A DNA stretch of 61,449 nucleotides from Paraburkholderia solisilvae (GTDB taxonomy: Bacteria > Pseudomonadota > Gammaproteobacteria > Burkholderiales > Burkholderiaceae), in the NCBI RefSeq assembly GCF_902859875.1, contig NZ_CADIKF010000045.1, positions 1-61,449 of the forward strand, read 5' to 3'. The notes beneath the pieces were generated by a model that did not search any database, had not been told where the DNA came from, and saw nothing but the letters and a program-made list of their open reading frames with translations. Positions 11,133 to 19,726 of this stretch are shown in pieces. Each line of letters starts with the position of its first letter. Within the stretch, counting starts at the first letter, position 1. The position numbers and the translations under genes were made by a program.

Positions 11133-13235
11133 ATGTCCACGACCCAACCAACATCCGACAACCCGCTCCTCGATTTCACCGATCTGCCGCGCTTCGGCGA
11201 GATCCGCCCCGAACACGTGACACCCGCGCTCGATGTGCTGCTGGCGAACGCAACCGCCGCAGTCGAACGCGCAAGGGAACCGGCGACGCCCGCGTCGTGG
11301 GCCGATATCGTCGAAACCGTCGAACGCTCCACCGAGCCGCTGTCGCGTGCGTGGGGGGTAATCGGTCACCTGAACGCGGTCGCGGACACGCCGGAACTGC
11401 GTGCCGTCTACGGCGAGAACCTGCCGCGTGTGACCGAGTTCTGGTCCAGCGTCGGCCAGAACCTTGCGCTGTACGAAAAGTACAAGGCGATCTCCCGCAG
11501 CGGCGATTACGCGACGCTGACCGGTGAACGCAAAAAAATCCTCGAAAACGCGTTGCGCGACTTCCGTCTGTCCGGTGCTGAACTGCCGGAAGATCAGAAG
11601 CCGCGCTTCGCGGAATTGCAGGAGCGCCAGGCCGGATTGTCGAAGGCATTTTCGGATCATGTGCTCGATGCGACCAACGCCTATGCGTACCTCGCCGAAG
11701 CGCCGGAAGAACTCGCGGGCCTGCCGGAAGACGTGATCGCCGCTGCACGCGAAGCCGCCGAGCGCGACGGCAAGACCGGCTGGAAGTTCACGCTGCATTT
11801 CCCGTCGTACTTCCCGGTGATGCAATACGCGGAGCACCGGCCGATGCGCGAAACGATGTATCGCGCGTATGTGACACGCGCGTCCGAGCTCGGTCCGCAG
11901 TATGGCAAAGGCAACCCCGACTGGGACAACACCGCCAACGTCGCCGCACACCTGAAGCTGCGCGCGGAAGAAGCGCAGATGCTCGGCTATCGCAACTTTG
12001 CGGAAGTGTCGCTCGCGCCGAAGATGGCCGAATCGCCGGCCCAGGTGATGGCCTTCCTCGAAGACCTCGCGACGCGCGCGCGGCCGCATGCGGAGCAGGA
12101 CTGGAAGGAGTTGCGCGAATTCGCCGCAAGCGAGCTCGGCCTCACCGACATGCAACCGTGGGACATGGCATTCGCGTCCGAACGGTTGCGCCAGAAGCGC
12201 TACTCGTTCTCGGAAAACGAGGTAAAGCAATACTTCCCTGAGCAAGCCGTGCTGAAGGGCCTCTTCAAGGTCACCGAGACGCTTTTCGGCGTACGCATCC
12301 GGCCCGATGAAGCGACAACGTGGCATCCCGAAGTGCGCTTCTTCCGCGTCGAGAATTCGGATGGCGGACTGGTCGCGCAGTTCTACCTCGATCTCTATGC
12401 GCGTGAAGGCAAGCGCGGCGGCGCATGGATGGACGACGCACGCACGCGCCGCAAGCCCGTGCATGGCCCGCTGCAGACGCCGGTCGCGTATCTCACGTGC
12501 AACTTCTCGGCGCCGGTCGGCGGCAAGCCCGCGTGCTTCACGCATGACGAAGTGATCACGCTGTTCCACGAGTTCGGCCATGGGCTGCACCATATGCTCA
12601 CGCGCGTCGACGAGCTCGGCGTCTCCGGCATCAACGGCGTCGAATGGGATGCGGTCGAGCTGCCGTCGCAGTTCATGGAAAACTTCTGCTGGGAATGGGA
12701 CGTGCTGCGCGACATGACCTCGCATGTCGACACGGCGGCCCCGCTGCCGCGCGAGCTGTTCGACAAGATGCTCGCCGCGAAGAATTTCCAGAGCGGCCTC
12801 GGCACGCTGCGGCAGATCGTCTTCTCGATGTTCGACATGAAGCTGCACGTCGACTTCGATCCGTCCGGCGCGAAGAGCGCGAACGATCTCGCACGCGAGA
12901 TCAACGAACAGTTCCATGTGATTCCGCAAGCATCATTCTCGCGTTGGCCGAATACGTTCAGCCATATTTTCGCGGGCGGTTATGCGGCCGGGTACTACAG
13001 CTACAAGTGGGCGGAAGTGCTGTCCGCGGATGCGTATGCGGCGTTCGAAGAGGCCGCGCAAGCGTCGGACGGCAGCGTGCTCGATACGGATACCGGCACG
13101 CGCTATCGCCGCGAGATTCTCGAAGTGGGCGGCAGCCGGCCCGCAATGGAGTCGTTCAAGGCGTTCCGCGGACGCGAGCCGAATATCGACGCGCTGCTGC
13201 GTCATAACGGCATGGCGCAACCAATGGCGCATTGA
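11133..13235 (+). CDS. prlC: Oligopeptidase A, M3 family zinc metallopeptidase
   Basis: A cytoplasmic oligopeptidase that degrades short peptides, including cleaved signal peptides. The product has 700 residues from the ATG at 11133 (MSTTQPTSDNPLLDF), chosen because AGGAAG lies 4 nt before it and because the family starts here; an upstream in-frame ATG at 11109 has no better site. The zinc-binding HExxH is in TLFHEFGHGLHHML, with the downstream family motif GINGVEWDAVELPSQFMENF carrying the next zinc-ligand Glu region. N-terminal helical regions resemble E. coli PrlC throughout. A terminator follows 32 bp after the stop. Confidence 0.95.
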   Translation: MSTTQPTSDNPLLDFTDLPRFGEIRPEHVTPALDVLLANATAAVERAREPATPASWADIVETVERSTEPLSRAWGVIGHLNAVADTPELRAVYGENLPRVTEFWSSVGQNLALYEKYKAISRSGDYATLTGERKKILENALRDFRLSGAELPEDQKPRFAELQERQAGLSKAFSDHVLDATNAYAYLAEAPEELAGLPEDVIAAAREAAERDGKTGWKFTLHFPSYFPVMQYAEHRPMRETMYRAYVTRASELGPQYGKGNPDWDNTANVAAHLKLRAEEAQMLGYRNFAEVSLAPKMAESPAQVMAFLEDLATRARPHAEQDWKELREFAASELGLTDMQPWDMAFASERLRQKRYSFSENEVKQYFPEQAVLKGLFKVTETLFGVRIRPDEATTWHPEVRFFRVENSDGGLVAQFYLDLYAREGKRGGAWMDDARTRRKPVHGPLQTPVAYLTCNFSAPVGGKPACFTHDEVITLFHEFGHGLHHMLTRVDELGVSGINGVEWDAVELPSQFMENFCWEWDVLRDMTSHVDTAAPLPRELFDKMLAAKNFQSGLGTLRQIVFSMFDMKLHVDFDPSGAKSANDLAREINEQFHVIPQASFSRWPNTFSHIFAGGYAAGYYSYKWAEVLSADAYAAFEEAAQASDGSVLDTDTGTRYRREILEVGGSRPAMESFKAFRGREPNIDALLRHNGMAQPMAH

Positions 13236-13267
13236 GCAATTTCAGTTTTCCCCGCTGACGCCGCGCT

Positions 13268-13310
13268 AAAACCGGTGCATGACAGACGCTTCTGCATGCA
13301 CCGGTTTTTT
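13268..13310 (+). terminator. Terminator between convergent prlC and the amidohydrolase gene
   Basis: A 14-bp perfect stem, AAAACCGGTGCATG (13268-13281) with CATGCACCGGTTTT (13295-13308), ends in a T run on the plus strand. The A run on its left side would also give a T run on the minus strand, so it may stop both convergent transcripts; it touches the stop codon of the minus-strand gene. Confidence 0.9.
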
Positions 13311-14598
13311 ATGTGCGATGCAGTTTGAAGTCGACCTGCTGCGGACGGCCATCGAGCGCCAACGCCGCACGCACCGCCGGTGACCGGCTGACCACCTTGC
13401 CGCGGCTCACCACCGCCAGACGCGCCGCGCGCAGGCGGATCGCCTCGACTTCATCGCGTGCATCCAGCACCACGCAGTTGGCCGCGCAGCCCGGCGCAAT
13501 GCCGTAGCCTTCGAGACCGAGAATGCGCGCGGCGTTGAACGTGACCGCGTCGAAGCAGGCGCGCATCGCGTCGACGCCCGTCATTTGCGCGACGTGGAGC
13601 CCCATATGCGCCACTTCCAGCATATCGCCGGAACCGAGGCTGTACCACGGGTCCATCACGCAGTCATGGCCGAACGCGACGTCGATGCCGGCCGCGAGCA
13701 TCTCCGGTACGCGCGTCATGCCGCGCCGCTTCGGATAGGTATCGGAACGGCCTTGCAACGTGATGTTGATCAGCGGATTCGCGATTGCCGCGACGCCTGC
13801 TTCGAGCATGAGCGGCAGCAGCTTGCTGACGTAGTAGTTATCCATCGAATGCATCGACGTCAGATGCGAACCCGCGACACGGCCGTGCAAGCCGAGACGA
13901 TGCGTGTGTGCGGCGAGTGTCTCGATGTGGCGCGATAGCGGGTCGTCCGACTCGTCGCAATGCATATCGACGCGCAGGCCCTTCTGCGCGGCAAATTCGC
14001 ACAGCAGACGCACCGATTCGGCGCCATCGGCCATGGTGCGCTCGAAATGCGGAATGCCGCCGACGACGTCGACGCCGAGCTCGATTGCGCGCTTCAGGTT
14101 GTCGAACGCGCGTGCGCGGCGCAGCAAGCCGTCCTGCGGAAACGCGACCAGTTGCACATCCATGTAAGACGCGACGCGGCGGCGCACCTCGAGCAGCGCC
14201 TCGACCGCGAGCAGCCGTTCATCGCAGACGTCGACATGCGCGCGAATCGCAAGCAACCCGCGCGCGACTGCCCAGTCGCAATACTGCAATGCGCGCTCGA
14301 CCAATGCCTCTTGCGTGAGGTGCGGCTTCAGTTCACCCCACAGCGCGATGCCCTCGAGCAGCGTGCCGGATGCATTGACGCGCGGCAAACCGTACGACAG
14401 CGTCGCGTCCATATGGAAATGCGCGTCGACGAACGGCGGTGCGACGAGCAAGCCGTCCGCGTTGATCTCCTCGCGCGCCTGCGCGGCGAGATGCGGCTCG
14501 ACCGCGACAATGCGCGCCGCGTCGATGCCGATATCGACCGGCCCGTCGCCGCGCGCGGCGCTGCGCGGCAAAACGGCGCCACGGATGATCAGGTCCAT
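13309..14598 (-). CDS. codA: Cytosine deaminase-like amidohydrolase
   Basis: An amidohydrolase-superfamily enzyme closest in motif order to CodA, which deaminates cytosine to uracil for pyrimidine salvage. The metal ligands are visible: HxH in FVDAHFHMD, a His/Glu pair in VDMHCDESDD, a His in GSHLTSMHSM, and the catalytic Asp in FGHDCVMDPWYSLG. The product has 429 residues, as in E. coli CodA. I chose the ATG at 14598 because GGAGGAAG precedes it and MDLIIRGAVLP is the family N-terminus; 23 upstream codons are open but unlikely. No codB permease is adjacent, so exact substrate (cytosine, isoguanine or another cyclic amidine) is not certain. Confidence 0.82.
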   Translation of the reverse strand: MDLIIRGAVLPRSAARGDGPVDIGIDAARIVAVEPHLAAQAREEINADGLLVAPPFVDAHFHMDATLSYGLPRVNASGTLLEGIALWGELKPHLTQEALVERALQYCDWAVARGLLAIRAHVDVCDERLLAVEALLEVRRRVASYMDVQLVAFPQDGLLRRARAFDNLKRAIELGVDVVGGIPHFERTMADGAESVRLLCEFAAQKGLRVDMHCDESDDPLSRHIETLAAHTHRLGLHGRVAGSHLTSMHSMDNYYVSKLLPLMLEAGVAAIANPLINITLQGRSDTYPKRRGMTRVPEMLAAGIDVAFGHDCVMDPWYSLGSGDMLEVAHMGLHVAQMTGVDAMRACFDAVTFNAARILGLEGYGIAPGCAANCVVLDARDEVEAIRLRAARLAVVSRGKVVSRSPAVRAALALDGRPQQVDFKLHRT

Positions 14599-14693
14599 GC
14601 TTCCTCCGGTCTCAAGCCCACTGCTTTCTTGATTCTCACCAATTCTCACTGATTCTATCGGTGGCAAAAAAGCAGGGGGAGACTGGACCGGAT

Positions 14694-15974
14694 TTATTGC
14701 GCAGGCGCCGGTGGATCGTCGTCTAGCAACCGGACCGAGCCGGAATGCATATCGGCTTCGAGTGTTTCGTCAGCCGGTGCGTGTTCGACGTCGGCTGCAA
14801 GTTCATCGTCGTGCGCATGTTCGTGCTCGAACAGGTCGAACTGACCATGCTTTGCGATGGTGTCCTCCTCGAGGCGCACGCCGACGCCGAGGAGCCGCAC
14901 CGGCTTGCTGCGCCGCGCGAAGCCCTTTTCCAGCAACGCGAGCAAGGTGGGCAAGTGCGTGACGGTGCCGACGCATTCGACCGTGGTGCGCTGGAAATCC
15001 GCGAAGCGGATTTTCACGTACAGCTTGCGCACCGCCGCGGCCGCCTGTGCACGCGCAATGCGCGCATCCAGTTGCTCAGCGAGGCCGCGCAATTCGTTCG
15101 AGCATTCGTCGAGCGTGCGCAAGTCGGTCACATAGGTCGTTTCGACGCTGATCGACTTGCGCTCCAGATGGGCATGCACCGGGCGCTCATCGATGCCGCG
15201 CGACAGTTCGTACAGCCGCTTGCCGAACACGCCGAATTGCCGATGCAAATCGACCAGCGGCCATTCGCGCAGCTGCGCGCAGGTGGACAGCCCGAGCTTT
15301 TCGAGCTTCGCCGCCGTCACCTTGCCGACGCCGAAAATCTTGCGCACCGGCAACGCGGCAACGAACGCATCGACTTCCGGTGGCCGCACCACGTAAAGAC
15401 CATCCGGCTTGTTCCAGTCCGATGCGATCTTGGCGACGAACTTGTTCGGCGCAACGCCGGCCGAGACCGTCACGCCGACCGTCTCGCGCACGCGCGCGCG
15501 GATTTCCTCGGCCATCAACGTTGCACTGCCCTTGCAGCGATCCGTGTGGGTGACATCCAGATACGCTTCGTCGAGCGACAGCGGTTCGACCTCCGGCGTG
15601 TAGTCGCGATAGATGGCCATGATCTGGCGCGACGCGACGCGGTACTTCTCCATCGCCGGCGGCAAAATCAGCAGATCGGGGCACTTGCGCAAGGCAAGCG
15701 CCGATGACATGGCCGAATGCACGCCGAAACGCCGCGCTTCGTAATTGCAGGTGGCGACCACGCCGCGATGTTCCGGCCGCCCACCGACCGCCAGCGGACG
15801 CCCGCGCAACGATGGGTCGTCCCGCATTTCGACCGACGCGTAAAAGCAGTCGCAGTCGCAATGAATGATCTTGCGAACAGACGACGCGAGCGGCGCGGCA
15901 AGCGCCGCAACAAGCGGCGCTTCGACCGGCGGCGAAGGAACAGCGGGCGGGCTCAAGATGCGGATACTGTACAA
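14694..15974 (-). CDS. dinB: DNA polymerase IV (Y-family translesion polymerase), non-ATG start
   Basis: Error-prone polymerase that copies past DNA lesions in the SOS response. Y-family motifs are clear: IIHCDCDCFYASVEM with the first metal Asp, ATCNYEARRFGVHSAM, and the second acidic site PLSLDEAYLDVT, then helix-hairpin-helix and little-finger regions. The 426-residue product has an unusual extension of about 32 residues (Pro/Ala-rich) before the polymerase core and a C-terminal acidic tail. No ATG is available before the core: upstream in-frame codons lead to a TAA, so translation must begin at TTG, either 15974 or 15956. The first lies inside a LexA box (15967-15982), so damage control is expected. 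Confidence 0.92.
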   Translation of the reverse strand: MYSIRILSPPAVPSPPVEAPLVAALAAPLASSVRKIIHCDCDCFYASVEMRDDPSLRGRPLAVGGRPEHRGVVATCNYEARRFGVHSAMSSALALRKCPDLLILPPAMEKYRVASRQIMAIYRDYTPEVEPLSLDEAYLDVTHTDRCKGSATLMAEEIRARVRETVGVTVSAGVAPNKFVAKIASDWNKPDGLYVVRPPEVDAFVAALPVRKIFGVGKVTAAKLEKLGLSTCAQLREWPLVDLHRQFGVFGKRLYELSRGIDERPVHAHLERKSISVETTYVTDLRTLDECSNELRGLAEQLDARIARAQAAAAVRKLYVKIRFADFQRTTVECVGTVTHLPTLLALLEKGFARRSKPVRLLGVGVRLEEDTIAKHGQFDLFEHEHAHDDELAADVEHAPADETLEADMHSGSVRLLDDDPPAPAQ

Positions 15975-15982
15975 AAATACAG
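15967..15982. promoter_or_regulatory. LexA (SOS) box at the start of dinB
   Basis: CTGTACAAAAATACAG fits the LexA consensus CTGT-N8-ACAG exactly, with the usual AT-rich centre. It overlaps the farther TTG start of dinB and lies 18 bp upstream of the nearer one. A racemase gene starts 130 bp away on the other strand and could share the site, though that is less likely. Confidence 0.88.
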
Positions 15983-16114
15983 TGGTTTAATCAAGTGACG
16001 ACGCGTGAATTTTCGCACTCGTGTACCGGCGAAAAGCGCTCGATGCGTACCGCTCGATCGTGCGCGGCCGGGCCTATACTCGCCGCAGTCAGTGACGTGA
16101 TGATGCGGATAACG

Positions 16115-16813
16115 ATGAAAACAATTGGCGTGATCGGCGGCATGAGCTGGGAGTCGTCGACCGAGTACTACCGGCTGCTGAACCGTTACGCGAAAGCGCG
16201 ACTGGGCGGCCATCACAACGCGCGCAGCCTGATGTTGACCGTGGATTTCGCCGACATCGAGGCGGGCCAGCGTGCCGGCGCGTGGGACCGGCTCGGCGAA
16301 CAGATGGCCGATGCCGCGCGGCGCCTCGAGCGCGGCGGCGCCGATCTCGTGCTGCTCGCGACCAATACGATGCATCGCGTGTATGAATCGATCGAAGCGG
16401 CGATCGGCGTGCCGTTTCTGCATATCGCCGATCCGACCGGCGAAGCGTTGCGCGCGGCGGGTATCGAGCGGGTCGGCCTGCTCGGCACCCGCTACACGAT
16501 GGAGCAGACCTTTTACGCGGGGCGCTTGCGCGAGCGGTTCGGACTCGACACGCTCGTGCCTGACGACGGTGGGCGTCGCGACGTGCATCGCATCATCTAC
16601 GAAGAGCTGTGTCACGGCGTGACCGACGCGCAATCGCGCGGGATTTATCAGCGCGCGATCGACGACATGGCGGCACGGGGCGCTCAGGCGGTGATTCTCG
16701 GATGCACGGAGATCACGCTGCTGATCAAACAGGACGACACTGCGCTGCCTGTTTTCGACACCACCGCGTTGCACGCACAAGCAGCAGTAGATTGGGCGAT
16801 ACAAACCCGCTAA
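16115..16813 (+). CDS. Aspartate/glutamate racemase family protein
   Basis: A cofactor-independent amino acid racemase of the Asp/Glu/hydantoin superfamily, most like YgeA-type broad-specificity racemases. The 232-residue product starts MKTIGVIGGMSWESSTEYY. Both catalytic cysteine positions of the superfamily can be examined: the second is present as ILGCTEITLL, while the first is occupied by Thr in LLATNTMHRV, as in YgeA-like members where the pair is not strictly two cysteines; this makes true racemase activity uncertain. The ATG at 16115 fits the family start; two ATGs 12-15 nt upstream are alternatives and no strong ribosome site is visible. Confidence 0.82.
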   Translation: MKTIGVIGGMSWESSTEYYRLLNRYAKARLGGHHNARSLMLTVDFADIEAGQRAGAWDRLGEQMADAARRLERGGADLVLLATNTMHRVYESIEAAIGVPFLHIADPTGEALRAAGIERVGLLGTRYTMEQTFYAGRLRERFGLDTLVPDDGGRRDVHRIIYEELCHGVTDAQSRGIYQRAIDDMAARGAQAVILGCTEITLLIKQDDTALPVFDTTALHAQAAVDWAIQTR

Positions 16814-16904
16814 ACTCCTCACCTGCCCGAGCTTGTTTTATCCTGGTCAATTGATAAGGATCACGTAGCGACGCGATATACTGCGCCCGCTGCCGAAACA
16901 AAGG

Positions 16905-17095
16905 CAGCTCGGGTTGGGAAGCCCGGTCCCCACTCAGCGCGGTTCAAGACACTGCGCCGCATCGTTCGTCCTTTGGGCGGGCCTTGTCGGGGGAGCTTCG
17001 CGCTCACCGGTGGTGGAACGGTCTTCCCACCCTGCCATGTGCCCGCCCACCCGCCTCAATCGGCGGGTTCGTATTTCGCCCAAGGAGATCAGACG
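16905..17095 (+). promoter_or_regulatory. Strongly structured leader before a small unknown gene
   Basis: The leader folds by eye into nested elements: GGGCGGGC (16975-16982) pairs perfectly with GCCCGCCC (17041-17048); inside it are GAGC/GCTC around TTCGC (16993-17005) and GGTGG/CCACC (17012-17032). A second hairpin, CCCGCC (17050-17055) with GGCGGG (17062-17067), follows at once and ends 14 nt before the ribosome site AAGGAG (17082-17087). From memory, this arrangement resembles leader RNAs of satellite-phage P4 type and leaders of small unknown genes in pseudomonads; that comparison is not tested. Confidence 0.6.
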
Positions 17096-17467
17096 ATGAC
17101 GATCAACCAGACGCCGCAGTCCCCTATGCAATCGCAACACGATGCCCGCGTCGCGCTGCTCGAGCGTATCGTCGATAGCGCGCTGATCGCCGGACATCGG
17201 CATGTCGAACAGTTCGCTCGACTCGCTGCATTGGCTCGCGCGATCACGAACGAGCACATTTCGTCCGAAGACCGCACGACGCTTATCGGAATATTGGAGA
17301 ACATTGCCCATCACGCCGAGCTCGACGCCACGCTTGATATTGAATTTATCGGAGGCGTCCGAGCGGGACAGGTAATCGGCCGGCTGGTTCGGATGGCAGG
17401 CCGGCGAAGCGACGCGCAAAACGCCAGCGCCGGTCTGGCTACGGACGTCAACGTCACGAAACACTAG
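17096..17467 (+). CDS. Small unknown protein (123 residues) behind a structured leader
   Basis: I do not recognise a family. The product is soluble, without signal peptide or membrane segment, and appears helical: a central block ALLERIVDSALIAGHRHVEQ, then LAALARAITNEHISSEDRTT and LIGILENIAHHAELDATLDI. The last 30 residues are basic and probably flexible. The ATG at 17096 has AAGGAG 8 nt upstream. The gene sits alone between a racemase gene and a LysE/LysR pair and is preceded by an elaborate RNA structure (16905-17090), which suggests post-transcriptional control. The style (small, helical, leader-controlled) is like accessory genes of mobile elements, but no such element is adjacent. Confidence 0.75.
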   Translation: MTINQTPQSPMQSQHDARVALLERIVDSALIAGHRHVEQFARLAALARAITNEHISSEDRTTLIGILENIAHHAELDATLDIEFIGGVRAGQVIGRLVRMAGRRSDAQNASAGLATDVNVTKH

Positions 17468-17567
17468 CTTGATGCGCCGCGACACCGGCGCGCCCTATGC
17501 TCGACCCTGCTCCTCGCCCCCGCTCCCCCGTCGCAATAAAACCGTCTCGCGAGGGCAGCCGGCAACG

Positions 17568-18218
17568 TTACATCGGCGGGGTCCAATGCCATGCGTCGAT
17601 ACCCATTTTCGCGCCGAGCAGGATAAGCATCGTGCCCATCAACCAACGCTGGGCGAGCAGCCAACCTGGATGCCGGGCGATCACGCCCGCCACACTGCCC
17701 GACGACACGGCGACCAATGCGTTGACGGACGCAAACGCAACGATCAGCGCGCCGCCGAGCGCCAACGACTGTCGCAGCACACTGCCCATCTGGTAATCAA
17801 TGAACTGCGGCAGTAGCGACAGAAAAATCAGCGCGAGTTTCGGATTCAGCAGGCTTGTCGCCGCGCCCATGGCAAACAGTCGCCGCGGTCCTTGCGCCTG
17901 AACCTGCCTGATTTGCAGCGGCGAACGGCCACCGGGCCTGATCGCCTGCCAGGCCAGATAGAGCAGATAGAGCGCACCACAGGCCGCGAGCACGCGACAT
18001 GCGCCGGGAATCGCGACAAACAGCGCGGTAATCCCAAACGCGGCGCCGAACATATAGAACAGGTACCCGAGCATCACGCCGGCCAGCGATATCAGACCGG
18101 CCTTCGGACCCTGCCCCACCGAGCGCGACATCACGTAGACCATATTCGGGCCCGGCGTTACCGCCAGCATGCCGCCTACCGTCAAGAATTCGACCATCGT
18201 TCCCATTTGCTGCGCCAC
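17568..18218 (-). CDS. LysE/RhtB family amino acid exporter
   Basis: An inner-membrane exporter of amino acids or related metabolites. The product of up to 216 residues shows the family start VGGMLAVTPGPNMVYVMSRS, a GYLFYMFGAAFGIT segment, and the conserved SLLNPKLALIFLSLLPQFI, with about six hydrophobic segments. The start is uncertain: GTG at 18218 has AGGAG too close (1 nt), while ATG at 18206 has it 13 nt away. A LysR gene is divergent across 100 bp, the usual arrangement of an exporter and its regulator. The substrate is not predictable. Confidence 0.88.
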   Translation of the reverse strand: MAQQMGTMVEFLTVGGMLAVTPGPNMVYVMSRSVGQGPKAGLISLAGVMLGYLFYMFGAAFGITALFVAIPGACRVLAACGALYLLYLAWQAIRPGGRSPLQIRQVQAQGPRRLFAMGAATSLLNPKLALIFLSLLPQFIDYQMGSVLRQSLALGGALIVAFASVNALVAVSSGSVAGVIARHPGWLLAQRWLMGTMLILLGAKMGIDAWHWTPPM

Positions 18219-18318
18219 GCTCCTGCTGGTCAGGTATCGAATGCGACTCCAGTATCGGATGGTCTGTCGAGCAAGTAAAACGGATTAAACTGAGTTCATT
18301 ATTCAGATTTTCTTATTT
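18219..18318. promoter_or_regulatory. Divergent LysE/LysR promoter region with a possible LysR site
   Basis: The 100-bp gap turns AT-rich next to the LysR start. CTGA (18290-18293) and TCAG (18303-18306) form a short inverted repeat with a 9-nt spacer, in the place where a LysR dimer would autoregulate. No ribosome site is visible before the LysR ATG. Confidence 0.4.
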
Positions 18319-19173
18319 ATGAAAAAGCTCGATCTCGATGTGCTGGAGATGGTCGTGGCGGTCGCGGATACCGGGTCGTTTGTGCGCGCCGCGGAATCGG
18401 TGCATCGCTCGCCGTCGGCGGTCAGCATGCAGATCAAGGCGATCGAGGAAGCGCTCGGCAAGCCGCTATTCGCGCGCACCACACGCGATGTCGTGCTGAC
18501 CCAGGAAGGCAGGACGCTCGCCGACTATGGCCGGCAGATGCTTGCCATGCGCGAAGAAGCGTGGGCGTCGGTGGTCCGCCCCGACATGCGGGGACGCGTC
18601 ACGGTCGGTGTCCCTGACGACTATGCGTCGTCGTTGCTGCCGTCTGTGTTGCGCAAATTCGCGGCTGCTCACCCGCGGGTGGAAATTCGCGTAATCGGGC
18701 TGCCGAGCAGCGGGCTGATCCCGCTGCTCAAGGACAATACGCTCGACCTCGCCTGTATTACGAAGGCCCGCGGTGTATCGGGCGAATTTATCCGCTTCGA
18801 GCCGATGGTCTGGGCCGCGGCGCGCGGCAAGCGGCAGGTGTGGAAAGAGCGACCGCTTCCAATTGCGGTGTTTGAGCAAGGCAGTGCCGCGCGAGCGCAC
18901 GCGACGGCCGCGCTGCAGCAGGTGGGCATCCGCTACCGGACGTCCTATGAAAGTCCTAGTCTGCTCGGATTGTTTAGCATGGTCGAAGCGGGCCTGGCTG
19001 TTGCACCGCTCGCGCGGTGCAGCGTGCCGACTTATCTCGTGCAATTGGGAGAGGCTGACGGATTGCCGCCGCTTGCGGAACTGGAAGTGATACTGGCGCG
19101 CAGCGCGAGGTCGAAGCGACCGCCGTGCGATTTTCTCGCGGAGCAGATTCTGAGTGATCTGCGGGTTGCTTGA
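18319..19173 (+). CDS. LysR family transcriptional regulator
   Basis: A 284-residue LysR-type regulator, probably controlling the divergent LysE-type exporter. The N-terminal winged helix-turn-helix (residues about 4-63) shows VAVADTGSFVRAAESVHRSP, SAVSMQIKAIEEALGKPLF and TRDVVLTQEGRTL. The ligand-binding domain starts near residue 90 (GRVTVGVPDDYASSLLPSVL) and ends with an AP-LAR type motif common to the family. The effector is likely an amino acid or analogue exported by the neighbour (inference). Confidence 0.9.
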   Translation: MKKLDLDVLEMVVAVADTGSFVRAAESVHRSPSAVSMQIKAIEEALGKPLFARTTRDVVLTQEGRTLADYGRQMLAMREEAWASVVRPDMRGRVTVGVPDDYASSLLPSVLRKFAAAHPRVEIRVIGLPSSGLIPLLKDNTLDLACITKARGVSGEFIRFEPMVWAAARGKRQVWKERPLPIAVFEQGSAARAHATAALQQVGIRYRTSYESPSLLGLFSMVEAGLAVAPLARCSVPTYLVQLGEADGLPPLAELEVILARSARSKRPPCDFLAEQILSDLRVA

Positions 19174-19341
19174 GATTATCGGCGAGGTCCGCCTGGACCG
19201 ACCAGCGCGCTTGTCCGTGTAGCCGCCGCAGACGCCGACGTGGTACGCGCAAACTGCGCCGGGATTGTCCTCAGTTTGCCCAAACGCAAAGCAGGACAAG
19301 TTTCACTGGGCATCTAGACCGGCTGGAAGCCTTGATGTACT

Positions 19342-19418
<77 letters not shown>

Positions 19419-19431
19419 TCAGAGGAACCGG

Positions 19432-19461
19432 ATTGTACTGAACGACTCTATAGTCGGTCAA
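19432..19461 (-). promoter_or_regulatory. Promoter of the initiator tRNA gene
   Basis: Read on the minus strand, TTGACC (19461-19456) and TACAAT (19437-19432) are separated by 18 nt, and the -10 box lies 13 nt before the mature tRNA 5' end. Confidence 0.75.
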
Positions 19462-19726
19462 ATTTATTTCAGATTTTTCGTGTGCGTTCGATGACGCGTT
19501 GAGTTCCCGCGCGCTGACCAAGCGCGCCACGCTCATCGCGCCTGCACTCCTTCCTTCGCCGCAATCGACGGCATCACCGGCGATCGTTCGCAAATTTCAA
19601 ATCCGCTACCTGCGCAACAGTGCAGGCGTTGCGAAGATCCTGACAGTCAACCTGTTCGCGGTAAGATTCGCGTACGTTTGATCGCGCGTCACACCTCGCC
19701 GCCTCCCACACCAACGAGAAACAGGA

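Noticed and set aside
13309..14598. Dihydroorotase or guanine deaminase
   Set aside because: Motif order and the HCDESDD and GHDCVMDPWYS signatures fit the cytosine deaminase group better.
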